Source: an uncultured Clostridium sp. (GTDB lineage Bacteria; Bacillota; Clostridia; Lachnospirales; Lachnospiraceae). Taken from it: DNA of 12,965 nucleotides. How positions within the stretch are numbered: the stretch's first letter is position 1; the number at the start of each line of letters is the position of its first letter. Under the pieces are notes generated by a model. That model had not been told where the DNA came from and did no database searches. It was given only the letters and a program-made list of their open reading frames with translations. This document shows positions 5,340 through 12,650 of the stretch, piece after piece. The stretch lies in the NCBI GenBank assembly GCA_900547035.1, contig URFM01000074.1, positions 1 through 12,965 of the forward strand, given 5' to 3'. The position numbers and the translations under genes were made by a program.

Positions 5340-6695
5340 ATGGGTTCCTATGTCCCCAATACGCCGGAACAGCAGCTGGACATGCTCCGCTCCATCGGCC
5401 TTGAGAGCTTCGATGAACTGTTCGCCGATGTTCCCTGGTCCGTCCGTCTAACACAGCCCTTAAACATTCCTCCGGGCCGCTCGGAACTGGAAGTTATGGC
5501 CCATATGGAGGAGCTGGCTGGGAAAAACCGGGTCTTTTCCCACATTTTCCGCGGAGCCGGCGCCTACCGCCACTATATCCCGGCCATTGTGCCCGCCGTA
5601 GTCTCCAAGGAAGAATTTGTCACCGCCTACACGCCCTACCAGGCGGAAATCAGCCAGGGGCTTTTGCAGTCCATTTTTGAGTATCAGACCATGATTTGCC
5701 AGCTCACCGGCATGGACGCCTCCAACGCCTCGGTCTACGATGGAGCCACGGCTGCCGCTGAGGCCGCCGCCATGTGCCGGGACCGGAAGCACCGCACCGT
5801 CTACGTCTCCCAGGCCGCGCCTCCCCAGGTCATCGAGGTCATCCGCACCTACTGTTTCGGCAGCGGGGCCGAACTGGCAGTCATCCCTCATCAGGATGGA
5901 ATCACCGACCTTGCGGCCCTGGAACATGCCCTAAAGGAGGACCCCTCTCCCGCCTGCCTCTACATCCAGCAGCCCAATTACTTCGGATGTCTGGAGCCGG
6001 CAGAAGCTCTGGGCGAGATTGCCCACAAAGCGGGCGCCAAATTCATCATGGGCTGCAATCCCATCTCCCTGGGACTTTTAAAATCCCCCGGAGAATGGGG
6101 GGCCGATATCGCCGTGGGAGAAGGACAGCCCCTTGGCATGCCCCTGGCCTTTGGCGGGCCCTATCTGGGATTCATGGCGGCCAAGCAGGACATGGCCCGG
6201 AAGCTTCCGGGGCGCATCGTAGGGGAAACCACCGACGCTCAGGGCAACCGTGCCTTTGTGCTGACCCTCCAGGCCAGAGAACAGCACATCCGCAGAGAAA
6301 AGGCCAGTTCCAACATCTGCTCCAACCAGGCCCTCTGTGCCCTGACTGCCAGCGTTTACCTTGCGGCCATGGGCGCCGACGGATTAAAGCAGGCCGCCCG
6401 GCTGTCCATGTCCAATGCCCATTATCTCCAGGACCTTCTGGCAAAGGCCGGACTGACCCCCGCTTACAGCCAGCCCTTCTTCCATGAATTCGTCACCACA
6501 GGACCGGCGGGCTCCTGCCAGCCTCTTTTAAAGGCGCTGGAAACCCAGGGAATTTTAGGCGGACTGCCCTTATCGGACCGCCATCTCCTCTGGTGCGCCA
6601 CGGAGATGAACACCAAACAAGAAATGGACCAGGCTGCCGGCATTGTCTCGGAATTTTTATCCGCCTGGGGAAAGGAGGAATCCAACAGCCTATGA
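5340..6695 (+). CDS. gcvPA: Glycine dehydrogenase (decarboxylating) subunit 1
   Basis: A 451-residue alpha subunit of the two-part P-protein found in Clostridia and Bacilli. It corresponds to the N-terminal half of the long single-chain GcvP. Together with GcvPB it decarboxylates glycine and loads the aminomethyl group on lipoyl-GcvH. Seen in sequence: YVPNTPEQQLDMLRSIG at the start, GAGAYRHYIPAIV, a long segment with PYQAEISQGLLQSIFEYQT (about 100-118), DGATAAAEAAAM, and ASSNICSNQALCAL near residue 320. This half keeps the fold but the cofactor lysine is in the partner. AAAAGGAGGT precedes the ATG. The stop overlaps the gcvPB start as ATGA, so the two subunits are likely translated in a coupled way. 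Confidence 0.97.
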   Translation: MGSYVPNTPEQQLDMLRSIGLESFDELFADVPWSVRLTQPLNIPPGRSELEVMAHMEELAGKNRVFSHIFRGAGAYRHYIPAIVPAVVSKEEFVTAYTPYQAEISQGLLQSIFEYQTMICQLTGMDASNASVYDGATAAAEAAAMCRDRKHRTVYVSQAAPPQVIEVIRTYCFGSGAELAVIPHQDGITDLAALEHALKEDPSPACLYIQQPNYFGCLEPAEALGEIAHKAGAKFIMGCNPISLGLLKSPGEWGADIAVGEGQPLGMPLAFGGPYLGFMAAKQDMARKLPGRIVGETTDAQGNRAFVLTLQAREQHIRREKASSNICSNQALCALTASVYLAAMGADGLKQAARLSMSNAHYLQDLLAKAGLTPAYSQPFFHEFVTTGPAGSCQPLLKALETQGILGGLPLSDRHLLWCATEMNTKQEMDQAAGIVSEFLSAWGKEESNSL

Positions 6696-8140
6696 AACTG
6701 ATATTTGAAAAAGGCGCTCCCGGACGCCATCTGGATTTGCTGCCCCAGCCGGACGTCCCTGAAATTACCCTTGATGAAACCTGGAGCCGGAAAGAACCCC
6801 CGAAGCTTCCCCAGCTGTCGGAGACGGAAATCAGCCGCCACTATACCCAGCTGGCAGGGAGGACCCGGGGCGTCAACGGCGGATTTTACCCCCTGGGCTC
6901 CTGCACCATGAAATACAATCCCAAGGTCAACGAAGCGGCCGCTGCCCTGCCGGGCTTTCAGAATCTCCATCCCCTTCAGCCGGAAGACACCGTCCAGGGC
7001 GCTTTAGAGGTGCTGTATGAGGCCGGGCTTCTGTTAAATGAAATTACCGCCATGGACCAGATGACCTTCCAGCCGGCAGCCGGTGCCCACGGGGAATTTA
7101 CGGGACTGCTGCTGATTAAGGCCTGGCATCAGAGCCGGGGAGAGGAACACCGCAGAAAAATCATTGTCCCCGATTCCGCCCACGGCACCAATCCGGCCAG
7201 CGCGGCCATGTGCGGCATGGAAGTGGTATCCATTCCCTCCGCCCCCGACGGCTGCGTGGACTTAGAGGCCCTGAACGCGGCCATGGGTCCGGATGTGGCC
7301 GGTCTTATGCTGACCAATCCCAACACACTGGGACTTTTTGACCGGAATATCGAGGATATCACCCGGATTGTCCATGAAGCCGGAGGCCTGTGCTACTACG
7401 ACGGCGCCAACTTAAACGCCGTTATGGGCATCGTAAGGCCGGGGGATATGGGCTTTGACGTGGTCCATCTGAACCTCCACAAAACCTTCTCCACCCCTCA
7501 CGGCGGCGGAGGTCCCGGCTGCGGAGCCGTAGGCTGCAAATCCTTTTTGGCTCCCTTCCTCCCCGGCATGATTGCCGCAAAAAATCCCGACGGAACCCTG
7601 GCCTTTGAGAAACCGGCCCGGTCCATCGGAAGCGTTAAGGCCTTCCACGGCAATTTCCTGGTGGTAGTGAAGGCCCTGGCCTACATCCTGACTCTGGGCC
7701 GGGAGGGCATACCGGAGGCGGCCCGGAACGCGGTGCTCAACGCCAACTACATGCGGGCCAAACTGTCCGACGTCTATGACATGGCCTGCCCGGGTCTGTG
7801 CATGCATGAATTCGTTATGGATTTGGGGAAACTGAAGCACGAAACGGGAGTCACCGCCATGGATGTGGCCAAATCCCTGCTGGACTATGGAATCCATCCG
7901 CCTACCATGTACTTCCCCTTAATCGTCCATGAGGCCCTCATGGCGGAGCCCACGGAGACCGAGGACCGGGAGACACTGGATGAGGCCATCGAAGTTTTCC
8001 ACAAAATTTACCGGCAGGCCTATGAGAATCCACAATACTTAAAAGAAAGTCCACACAACACTCCCATCGGACGTCCCGACGAGGTAACGGCGGCCCGCAA
8101 GCCGGTGCTGTGCTACCGCTGGGAGTCCGGGGAATCATGA
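6692..8140 (+). CDS. gcvPB: Glycine dehydrogenase (decarboxylating) subunit 2, PLP-binding
   Basis: A 482-residue beta subunit of the P-protein, carrying pyridoxal phosphate. The cofactor lysine is K264 in HLNLHKTFSTPHGGGGPG. Other landmarks are GRTRGVNGGFYPLGSCTMKYNPK (57-79), FQPAAGAHGEF, DSAHGTNPASAAMCG (161-175) and YYDGANLNAVMG. The frame is open 99 bases further upstream, inside gcvPA, but that start lacks family sequence. The ATG at 6692 gives MKLIFEKGAPGR, has AAAGGAGGAAT upstream (about 6671-6681), and overlaps the gcvPA stop by ATGA. It ends in another ATGA overlap with the lipoate ligase gene. Length is normal for the family and no motif is missing. Confidence 0.97.
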   Translation: MKLIFEKGAPGRHLDLLPQPDVPEITLDETWSRKEPPKLPQLSETEISRHYTQLAGRTRGVNGGFYPLGSCTMKYNPKVNEAAAALPGFQNLHPLQPEDTVQGALEVLYEAGLLLNEITAMDQMTFQPAAGAHGEFTGLLLIKAWHQSRGEEHRRKIIVPDSAHGTNPASAAMCGMEVVSIPSAPDGCVDLEALNAAMGPDVAGLMLTNPNTLGLFDRNIEDITRIVHEAGGLCYYDGANLNAVMGIVRPGDMGFDVVHLNLHKTFSTPHGGGGPGCGAVGCKSFLAPFLPGMIAAKNPDGTLAFEKPARSIGSVKAFHGNFLVVVKALAYILTLGREGIPEAARNAVLNANYMRAKLSDVYDMACPGLCMHEFVMDLGKLKHETGVTAMDVAKSLLDYGIHPPTMYFPLIVHEALMAEPTETEDRETLDEAIEVFHKIYRQAYENPQYLKESPHNTPIGRPDEVTAARKPVLCYRWESGES

Positions 8141-9177
8141 GGGGGACATCCCCCGGCGGCCCAACGGATTTAGTTGTCATCCGTACTGCTCACACCAGCC
8201 CCTATAAAAATCTGGGGCTGGAGCAGTATTTAACCGGCCAGGCCGCACCGGGGCAGTGCATCCTCTATCTCTGGCAGAACCACCCTACGGTGGTCATCGG
8301 GCGCAATCAGAATGTCTGGGCGGAATGCCGTCCGGAGGCCATGGAGGAGGACGGAGTCTTGCTGGCCCGGCGCTTATCCGGCGGCGGCGCCGTCTACCAC
8401 GACCTGGGCAACCTGAATTTTACTTTTATCGCCCGCTCCGCCCTCTACAGCGTCCCGCGGCATCTGGAAGTGATTTTGAAGGCCCTCTCCCTTTTGGGAA
8501 TCCCGGGGGAAATCAGCGGGCGCAACGACCTGACCGTCCGGGGAAGGAAATTTTCCGGAAACGCCTTTTACCGCAGCGGGGATTTCTGCTGTCATCACGG
8601 AACCCTGCTGGTGGACGCCGACCTTACGGCCATGAGCCGCTATCTCAGCGTATCAAAGGAAAAACTGGCCTCCAAAGGGGTGGCCTCCGTTCCGGCCCGG
8701 GTGGTAAACTTAAAAACCCTGGCCCCGGACCTGACCATCGACGGGCTCTGCCAGGCCCTGATCCAGGCCTTTGGCCAGGTTTACGGCGCCTCGCCCAGAG
8801 AGATTTCCGAGGAGGACCTTCCCTCAGAGGAGCTCTCCCGGCTGGCCGAAAACTTGTCCTCCCCCTCCTGGCTTTACGGCAGGAAAATCCCCTTTAACAG
8901 CAGAGCATCCGGGCGGTTTCCCTGGGGAAACGCGGAACTGCTTTTTGTGGTCAATGAGGGAAGGGTTCGGCAGGTTCAGTTTTTCTCCGATGCCATGGAC
9001 CAGGAATGGGTCCGCCGGATGGAGGAAGCCCTACCCGGATGCCCTTGGAGCAAAAAAGCCCTGGCGGAGGCTCTTGCGGCTCTTTCCCAAACTCAGCAGC
9101 CCGGCTCCCTCCGGACTCAGATGGCAAAGGACCTGACCCAGTTAATGAACACCTGTTTCGCAGATGATTTCAGCTGA
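8137..9177 (+). CDS. lplA: Lipoate-protein ligase A
   Basis: A 346-residue ligase that activates free lipoate with ATP and attaches it to lipoyl-domain lysines, here most likely GcvH K64. The cofactor-transferase domain has RRLSGGGAVYHDLGNLNFTF (79-98), and the catalytic lysine K138 lies in GRNDLTVRGRKFSG. The C-terminal accessory domain is present (about 240-330): SPSWLYGRKIPFN, then GRFPWGNAEL and VNEGRVRQVQFFSDAMD. It can therefore act without a separate LplB-type partner. The frame opens at a GTG (8110), but the ATG at 8137 overlaps the gcvPB stop as ATGA and begins at the family start. GGGGAATC upstream is a weak ribosome site, consistent with coupling. An octanoyltransferase or amidotransferase role is less likely given the accessory domain. 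Confidence 0.93.
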   Translation: MRGTSPGGPTDLVVIRTAHTSPYKNLGLEQYLTGQAAPGQCILYLWQNHPTVVIGRNQNVWAECRPEAMEEDGVLLARRLSGGGAVYHDLGNLNFTFIARSALYSVPRHLEVILKALSLLGIPGEISGRNDLTVRGRKFSGNAFYRSGDFCCHHGTLLVDADLTAMSRYLSVSKEKLASKGVASVPARVVNLKTLAPDLTIDGLCQALIQAFGQVYGASPREISEEDLPSEELSRLAENLSSPSWLYGRKIPFNSRASGRFPWGNAELLFVVNEGRVRQVQFFSDAMDQEWVRRMEEALPGCPWSKKALAEALAALSQTQQPGSLRTQMAKDLTQLMNTCFADDFS

Positions 9178-9194
9178 CAAGAAAGGACCATCCA

Positions 9195-10580
9195 ATGAAC
9201 GAAACCATTTCCAATCCACAGTACGACCTTGCGGTCATCGGCGGCGGCCCCGGGGGCTATGAAAGCGCCTTAAAGGCGGCCCGCCTTGGGATGAAAACCG
9301 TTTTAATCGAACGGAACGCCCTGGGCGGAACCTGCTTAAACCGGGGCTGCATCCCCACCAAAACCCTGCTCCACGGAGCGGAAACCTACCGTCAGGCGGC
9401 TGCCGCCTTTTCCATGCCGGCCCCGGAGACTCTTTTCCCGTCCCTGGCCGACCACAAGGACCAAGTCGTTTCCCAGCTCCGGGAGGGAATCCGCTCCCTT
9501 TTAAAAACCGCCAAGGTGGAATTCATCCAGGACCACGCATCCATCCTGGCTCCGGGGCTCTTAAAGGTGGGAGAACAGCAGCGTTCGGCCCGGCACATCC
9601 TCATTGCCACCGGCTCCCGCCCTGCCCTTCCCCCCATTCCGGGCCGTGACCTGCCGGGAGTCCTGACCAGCGACGGCCTTTTATCCTGCCGGGAGCCCAT
9701 CCGGAGCCTAACCATCATCGGAGGCGGGGTCATCGGCATGGAGTTTGCCTCCATCTACAGCTCCCTTGGCTGTTCGGTAACGGTCATCGAGGCCATGGAG
9801 CGCATTCTCCCCACCATGGACCGTGAATTTTCCCAGAACCTGAAAATGATTCTGAAAAAGCGCGGGGTGGAGATTGAAACCGGCGCTCTGGTCGAGGAAA
9901 TCCGCCTTCAGGAGGGCGGGGAGCTGCTGTGCCGTTTCCGCCGGAAGGAGGAGGAGCGGGAGGTTTCCTCCCAGTTCATCCTCATCGCCACGGGGCGAAC
10001 GCCCTGTACCGACGGGCTTATTGCAGGAGAGGCGCAGCCCCGGCTTCACTCCATCTTCTCGGAGAAGGGATTCATCCGGGTGGACGACCGGTTTGAAACT
10101 CCCGTTCCCGGCATCTACGCCATCGGGGATGTGACCGGAGGAATCCAGCTTGCTCACGCGGCGGCAGCCCAGGGAAAATGGGCCGTGTCCGCTATGTGTG
10201 ACTCCCCGTCTCCCGGCAATGTCCTCCCGGATTTAAACTTCATCCCCTCCTGCGTCTACACAGACCCGGAAATCGCCTCCGTGGGACTGACCCTGGAGGA
10301 GGCCAAAAAGCAGGGCCTCAACCCCAAGTCCTTAAAATACCCCATGAGCGCCAACGGGAAATCGGTGCTGACCGGACAGGAGCGGGGATTTATCAAAATC
10401 ATCGTCAGCCGGGACACGGAGCGCATCCTGGGGGCCCAGATGATGTGCGCCAGAGCTTCCGATATGATTTCCTTCTTCACGGAGGCCCTGACCTGCGGCC
10501 TGACCATATCGGATTTAAAAAAGACTATTTTCCCACATCCCACTTTCAGTGAAGGCATAGGAGAAGCCCTCTGGCTGTAA
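9195..10580 (+). CDS. lpdA: Dihydrolipoyl dehydrogenase (L-protein)
   Basis: A 461-residue FAD flavoprotein that reoxidises dihydrolipoyl-GcvH and reduces NAD. The FAD motif is DLAVIGGGPGGYESA (11-25). The redox pair is C47/C52 in GGTCLNRGCIPTK. The NAD-binding domain starts at TIIGGGVIGMEFASIYSSLG, and the second FAD contact is GIYAIGDVTGG. The C-terminal interface holds H448 and E453 in FPHPTFSEGIGEAL, the proton-relay pair. There is no N-terminal lipoyl domain. AAAGGA lies about 7 bases before the ATG and the gene follows lplA by 17 bp. Being last in a glycine-controlled operon points to a glycine-cleavage-specific L-protein. An uncommon feature is that its stop codon lies in the loop of a terminator-like hairpin. 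Confidence 0.95.
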   Translation: MNETISNPQYDLAVIGGGPGGYESALKAARLGMKTVLIERNALGGTCLNRGCIPTKTLLHGAETYRQAAAAFSMPAPETLFPSLADHKDQVVSQLREGIRSLLKTAKVEFIQDHASILAPGLLKVGEQQRSARHILIATGSRPALPPIPGRDLPGVLTSDGLLSCREPIRSLTIIGGGVIGMEFASIYSSLGCSVTVIEAMERILPTMDREFSQNLKMILKKRGVEIETGALVEEIRLQEGGELLCRFRRKEEEREVSSQFILIATGRTPCTDGLIAGEAQPRLHSIFSEKGFIRVDDRFETPVPGIYAIGDVTGGIQLAHAAAAQGKWAVSAMCDSPSPGNVLPDLNFIPSCVYTDPEIASVGLTLEEAKKQGLNPKSLKYPMSANGKSVLTGQERGFIKIIVSRDTERILGAQMMCARASDMISFFTEALTCGLTISDLKKTIFPHPTFSEGIGEALWL

Positions 10581-10608
10581 ATGCCAGGGGGCTTCCCCCT
10601 TTATTTTT
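10563..10608 (+). terminator. Terminator of the gcv operon, overlapping the lpdA stop
   Basis: AGGGGG (10586-10591) and CCCCCT (10595-10600) form a tight hairpin with a CTT loop, followed by TTATTTTT. A larger alternative pairs GAAGCCCTCTGGC (10563-10575) with GCCAGGGGGCTTC (10583-10595), 13 pairs with one G-T, and puts the lpdA stop codon TAA in its 7-nt loop. The two hairpins share the GGGGG and exclude each other. The convergent aspA gene ends only 18 bp beyond the T tract, and no separate terminator for it is evident. Confidence 0.75.
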
Positions 10609-10625
10609 CCTCTTTTTCAGGGCTC

Positions 10626-12104
10626 TCAGGCGGAGGCTTTATCTCCCTTCTCTTTCTCCGTCTCCCCTTTCTTCTCCAACTCCTCCTCCGCGGGCATCAC
10701 CTTAGCATACTCCACCAGATGGCCCGGCTGGGTCATATCCTTCACATCCAGGCAGCGGTTTAACTGATCTTCGGTCATCCACCCCTCCTCCAGCACAATC
10801 TGCCGCACCGACACGCCGGTTTTTAAGGAGCGCTTCGCAATCTCCGCCGCCCGCTTATAACCCAGATTGGGGCTTAAGGCCGTAGCCAGAGCCGGGCTGG
10901 ATTCCACCATTTTCCTGCAGTGTTCCCGGTTGGCGGTGATTCCCTCAATGCAGTTTTCCCTCAACGTGGCCACCGCGCCCTTTAAGGTATCCATGGATTC
11001 AAAAATCTTGTAGAAAATGACCGGTTCAAAGGCGTTCAGCTCCAGCTGCCCAGCCTCCGCCGCCATGGTGACGGTTACATCGTTTCCGATTACGTTGAAG
11101 GCCACCTGATTGACTACCTCCGGAATCACGGGGTTAATCTTTCCCGGCATAATGGAGGAGCCGTTCTGCCGGGGCGGAAGGTTGATTTCCCCCAGTCCGG
11201 CGTGAGGGCCGCTGGAGAGGAGCCTCAGGTCGTTGCATATCTTGGAAAGGTCCACGGCGCAGGTCTTTAAGAGCGCGGAGGTGTGGACAAAGGCGTCCAA
11301 ATTCTGGGTGGCATCAAAGAGGTCCTCCGCCTGGATGCAGTCCGTCCGGCATACCAAGTTGATGTTCTTGATAATCTGGAACAGATACACCGGGTTCACA
11401 TTGATGGCCGTCCCCACGGCAGTGGCGCCAATGTTTAATACCCGGAGCTCGCTCTTTAGTCCCTTCAGGCGCTCCACATCCCGCCGGATAACCCTGGCGT
11501 AGGCCTCAAAGGACTGGCCCAGGCGGATGGGAACCGCATCCTGCAGCTGGGTCCTTCCCATCTTCACCACATCGTCAAACTCCACCGCCTTGTCCTCCAG
11601 GGCCTTTGCCAGAAGCTCCAGCTCCTGAATCAGGGGCGGCATGAGCGCCATGATGGTCAGCTTTCCCGCGCTGGGAATCACATCGTTGGTGGACTGTGCC
11701 ATGTTCACCTGGTCGTTGGGGTGAATCACCGAGTAGTCCCCCTTTGCGCCGCCTAAAATCTCAATGGCCCGGTTGGCGATGACCTCGTTGGCGTTCATGT
11801 TGGCGGATGTCCCGGCTCCCCCCTGGATGGCGTCCACGATAAACTGATTGTGCCATTTTCCCTGGATAATCTCATCGCAGGCCTGGATGATGGCCCTGGC
11901 CTGCTCCTGGGTTAAAAGGTGGGCCTCCAGGTTGGTCAGGGCCGCCGCCTTCTTAATCCTGGCCAGGTTGCGAATCAGCTCCGGGTGAAGGGGCCTTCCC
12001 GTAACCCGGAAATTATGTTTCGCTCTTAAAGACTGCACCCCATAATAAGCCTTCACCGGAACTTCCATGGTTCCAATTGAATCTGATTCCTCTCTCACTG
12101 CCAT
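10626..12104 (-). CDS. aspA: Aspartate ammonia-lyase (aspartase)
   Basis: A 492-residue enzyme of the fumarase/aspartase superfamily that converts L-aspartate to fumarate and ammonia. Motifs: QGGAGTSANMNANEVIANRA (94-113), HPNDQVNMAQSTND (128-141), GRTQLQDAVPIRLGQ (183-197) and the signature loop GSSIMPGKINP (315-325), where S317 is the probable catalytic serine. GRTQLQDA, rather than the GRTHLQDA typical of class II fumarases, favours aspartase. The C terminus (about 470-492) is a lysine/glutamate-rich tail beyond the usual end, making it longer than the roughly 475-residue relatives. The ATG has AGGAGG 8 bases upstream. Transcribed towards the gcv operon, it is monocistronic as far as seen. 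Fumarase C is the main alternative. Confidence 0.9.
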   Translation of the reverse strand: MAVREESDSIGTMEVPVKAYYGVQSLRAKHNFRVTGRPLHPELIRNLARIKKAAALTNLEAHLLTQEQARAIIQACDEIIQGKWHNQFIVDAIQGGAGTSANMNANEVIANRAIEILGGAKGDYSVIHPNDQVNMAQSTNDVIPSAGKLTIMALMPPLIQELELLAKALEDKAVEFDDVVKMGRTQLQDAVPIRLGQSFEAYARVIRRDVERLKGLKSELRVLNIGATAVGTAINVNPVYLFQIIKNINLVCRTDCIQAEDLFDATQNLDAFVHTSALLKTCAVDLSKICNDLRLLSSGPHAGLGEINLPPRQNGSSIMPGKINPVIPEVVNQVAFNVIGNDVTVTMAAEAGQLELNAFEPVIFYKIFESMDTLKGAVATLRENCIEGITANREHCRKMVESSPALATALSPNLGYKRAAEIAKRSLKTGVSVRQIVLEEGWMTEDQLNRCLDVKDMTQPGHLVEYAKVMPAEEELEKKGETEKEKGDKASA

Positions 12105-12130
12105 TTTATTTTCCTCCTATGCCGTCTTCT

Positions 12131-12220
12131 GCGGGATACCCGCCGTCCATCCGATGTGAAAATGCGGGCAAAAGCAAGCTTATAAGCAAGCTTAACGCCT
12201 GTTTTTGCCCGCTTTTTCAC
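12131..12220 (-). promoter_or_regulatory. aspA leader: large imperfect palindrome plus competing hairpin
   Basis: GTGAAAA-t-GCGGGCAAAA (12156-12173) is mirrored by TTTTGCCCGC-t-TTTTCAC (12203-12220): 17 pairs around one T-T mismatch, loop 29 nt. The loop holds an 11-bp direct repeat AAGCAAGCTTA (12172-12182, 12184-12194). Both strands continue with T-rich sequence, so it can act as a terminator in either direction. Closer to aspA a second hairpin, GCGGG/CCCGC (12131-12135/12139-12143), shares sequence with the large stem, so on aspA RNA its GCGGG could invade the CCCGC arm. No promoter is visible between this block and aspA, so it probably lies in the aspA transcript as an attenuator-like leader. 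Confidence 0.5.
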
Positions 12221-12232
12221 GCCGTCCTGAAC

Positions 12233-12241
12233 TGTTATAAT
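12233..12241 (+). promoter_or_regulatory. Extended -10 element (possible plus-strand promoter)
   Basis: TGT directly before a perfect TATAAT (12236-12241) is an extended -10 element. No good -35 box is found 16-18 bp upstream, where the terminator-like TTTTTC of the palindrome lies. A transcript would start near 12249, 10 nt before a GGAGG. On the opposite strand the same bases read ATTATAAC, a weaker -10 box for aspA. Confidence 0.35.
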
Positions 12242-12267
12242 CTGATATTAGCACCTTTGGAGGAGAA

Positions 12268-12309
12268 GTGAAACAGGAAGAAAAAAGTCCTGTTTTTATT
12301 AAAAAATGA
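12268..12309 (+). CDS. Possible 13-codon leader peptide with overlapping terminator
   Basis: A GTG start four bases after GGAGG/AGGAG (12259-12265) opens a 13-codon frame reading MKQEEKSPVFIKK. Within it AAACAGGA (12271-12278) pairs with TCCTGTTT (12288-12295), followed by TTATT, an intrinsic-terminator shape. Promoter-like TATAAT lies 27 bp upstream of the GTG. So a tiny transcript with a translated hairpin is possible, but nothing downstream on this strand looks like a regulated gene. It may equally be chance in AT-rich DNA. Confidence 0.2.
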   Translation: MKQEEKSPVFIKK

Positions 12310-12331
12310 AGTCCAAAACTTTATTTTTCAT
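12299..12331 (-). CDS. Possible 10-codon peptide upstream of aspA
   Basis: On the minus strand AGGAGG (12346-12341), nine bases and ATG open a frame of only ten codons, MKNKVLDFIF, ending in TAA. The ribosome site is as good as those of the real genes here, and the frame lies upstream of the aspA leader palindrome in the direction of aspA transcription, where a leader peptide could sit. An AT-rich inverted repeat ACTTTA/TAAAGT (12349-12364) lies just upstream. No clear promoter was found, so this is weak. Confidence 0.2.
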   Translation of the reverse strand: MKNKVLDFIF

Positions 12332-12515
12332 TTTTTTTGCCCTCCTAACTTTATTTTATAAAGTCTCTTCCCTCTGATTTTCGCGGACGGTCTTCTCTGC
12401 CATCACCCCATCATTTCCCCATTGCAGCCAGATTTTCACCACGGATTTTCCCGGAAATCGGCTCATGCTAAAACCAGAACCGAACTTCACTTTTTTCAGA
12501 AAGGAGTGACCTAAT

Positions 12516-12650
12516 ATGGATTTTTGTCAATGCCGCTCCGGAACGGAACCTTCCGGCCGCCGTCTGGTCATATCTTCGTCTCTTTCAATCTGCCTCCGGT
12601 TAAAACGGAATACACTCCCGATACTGATGCAGAGCCTCCGCGTGCTTTAA
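12516..12650 (+). CDS. Possible short ORF, 44 codons, doubtful
   Basis: ATG 12516 is preceded by a good AAAGGAG nine bases upstream (12500-12506) and opens a 44-codon frame starting MDFCQCRSGTEPSGRRLV. It overlaps the end of the minus-strand gene by 51 bp and shares the hairpin CCGGAA/TTCCGG (12538-12556). The composition (many arginines and serines) looks like the antisense of coding DNA in its second half. It could be the start of a lost gene or a small peptide. I recognise no family. Confidence 0.2.
   Translation: MDFCQCRSGTEPSGRRLVISSSLSICLRLKRNTLPILMQSLRVL

Larger units (their letters stand above)
12221..12599. other. Long intergenic region between aspA leader and hypothetical gene
   Basis: Beyond the small candidates listed separately, this stretch has a very AT-rich core (about 12290-12365) with a 10-bp direct repeat ACTTTATTTT (12319-12328 and 12349-12358). 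A more mixed segment follows (12366-12515) in which GATTTTC occurs three times (near 12376, 12431 and 12444) and GATTT/AAATC can form a small stem around 12444-12459. No RNA gene, large ORF or attachment site was recognised here. Confidence 0.5.

Noticed and set aside
5774..6487. A 237-codon plus-strand frame inside gcvPA
   Set aside because: Proline, arginine and glycine-rich out-of-frame translation of a conserved GC-rich gene.
6593..6691. Upstream extension of gcvPB inside gcvPA
   Set aside because: The 33 extra residues are an out-of-frame reading of gcvPA. The ATG at 6692 has the ribosome site and the family start.
12172..12194. Tandem AAGCAAGCTTA copies as a CRISPR-like or iteron array
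   Set aside because: Only two 11-bp copies separated by one base, no spacers, and they lie in the loop of a palindrome.
12559..12589. TTGACA-like -35 box on the minus strand near 12523-12528
   Set aside because: No -10 box is found 16-18 bp downstream on that strand.
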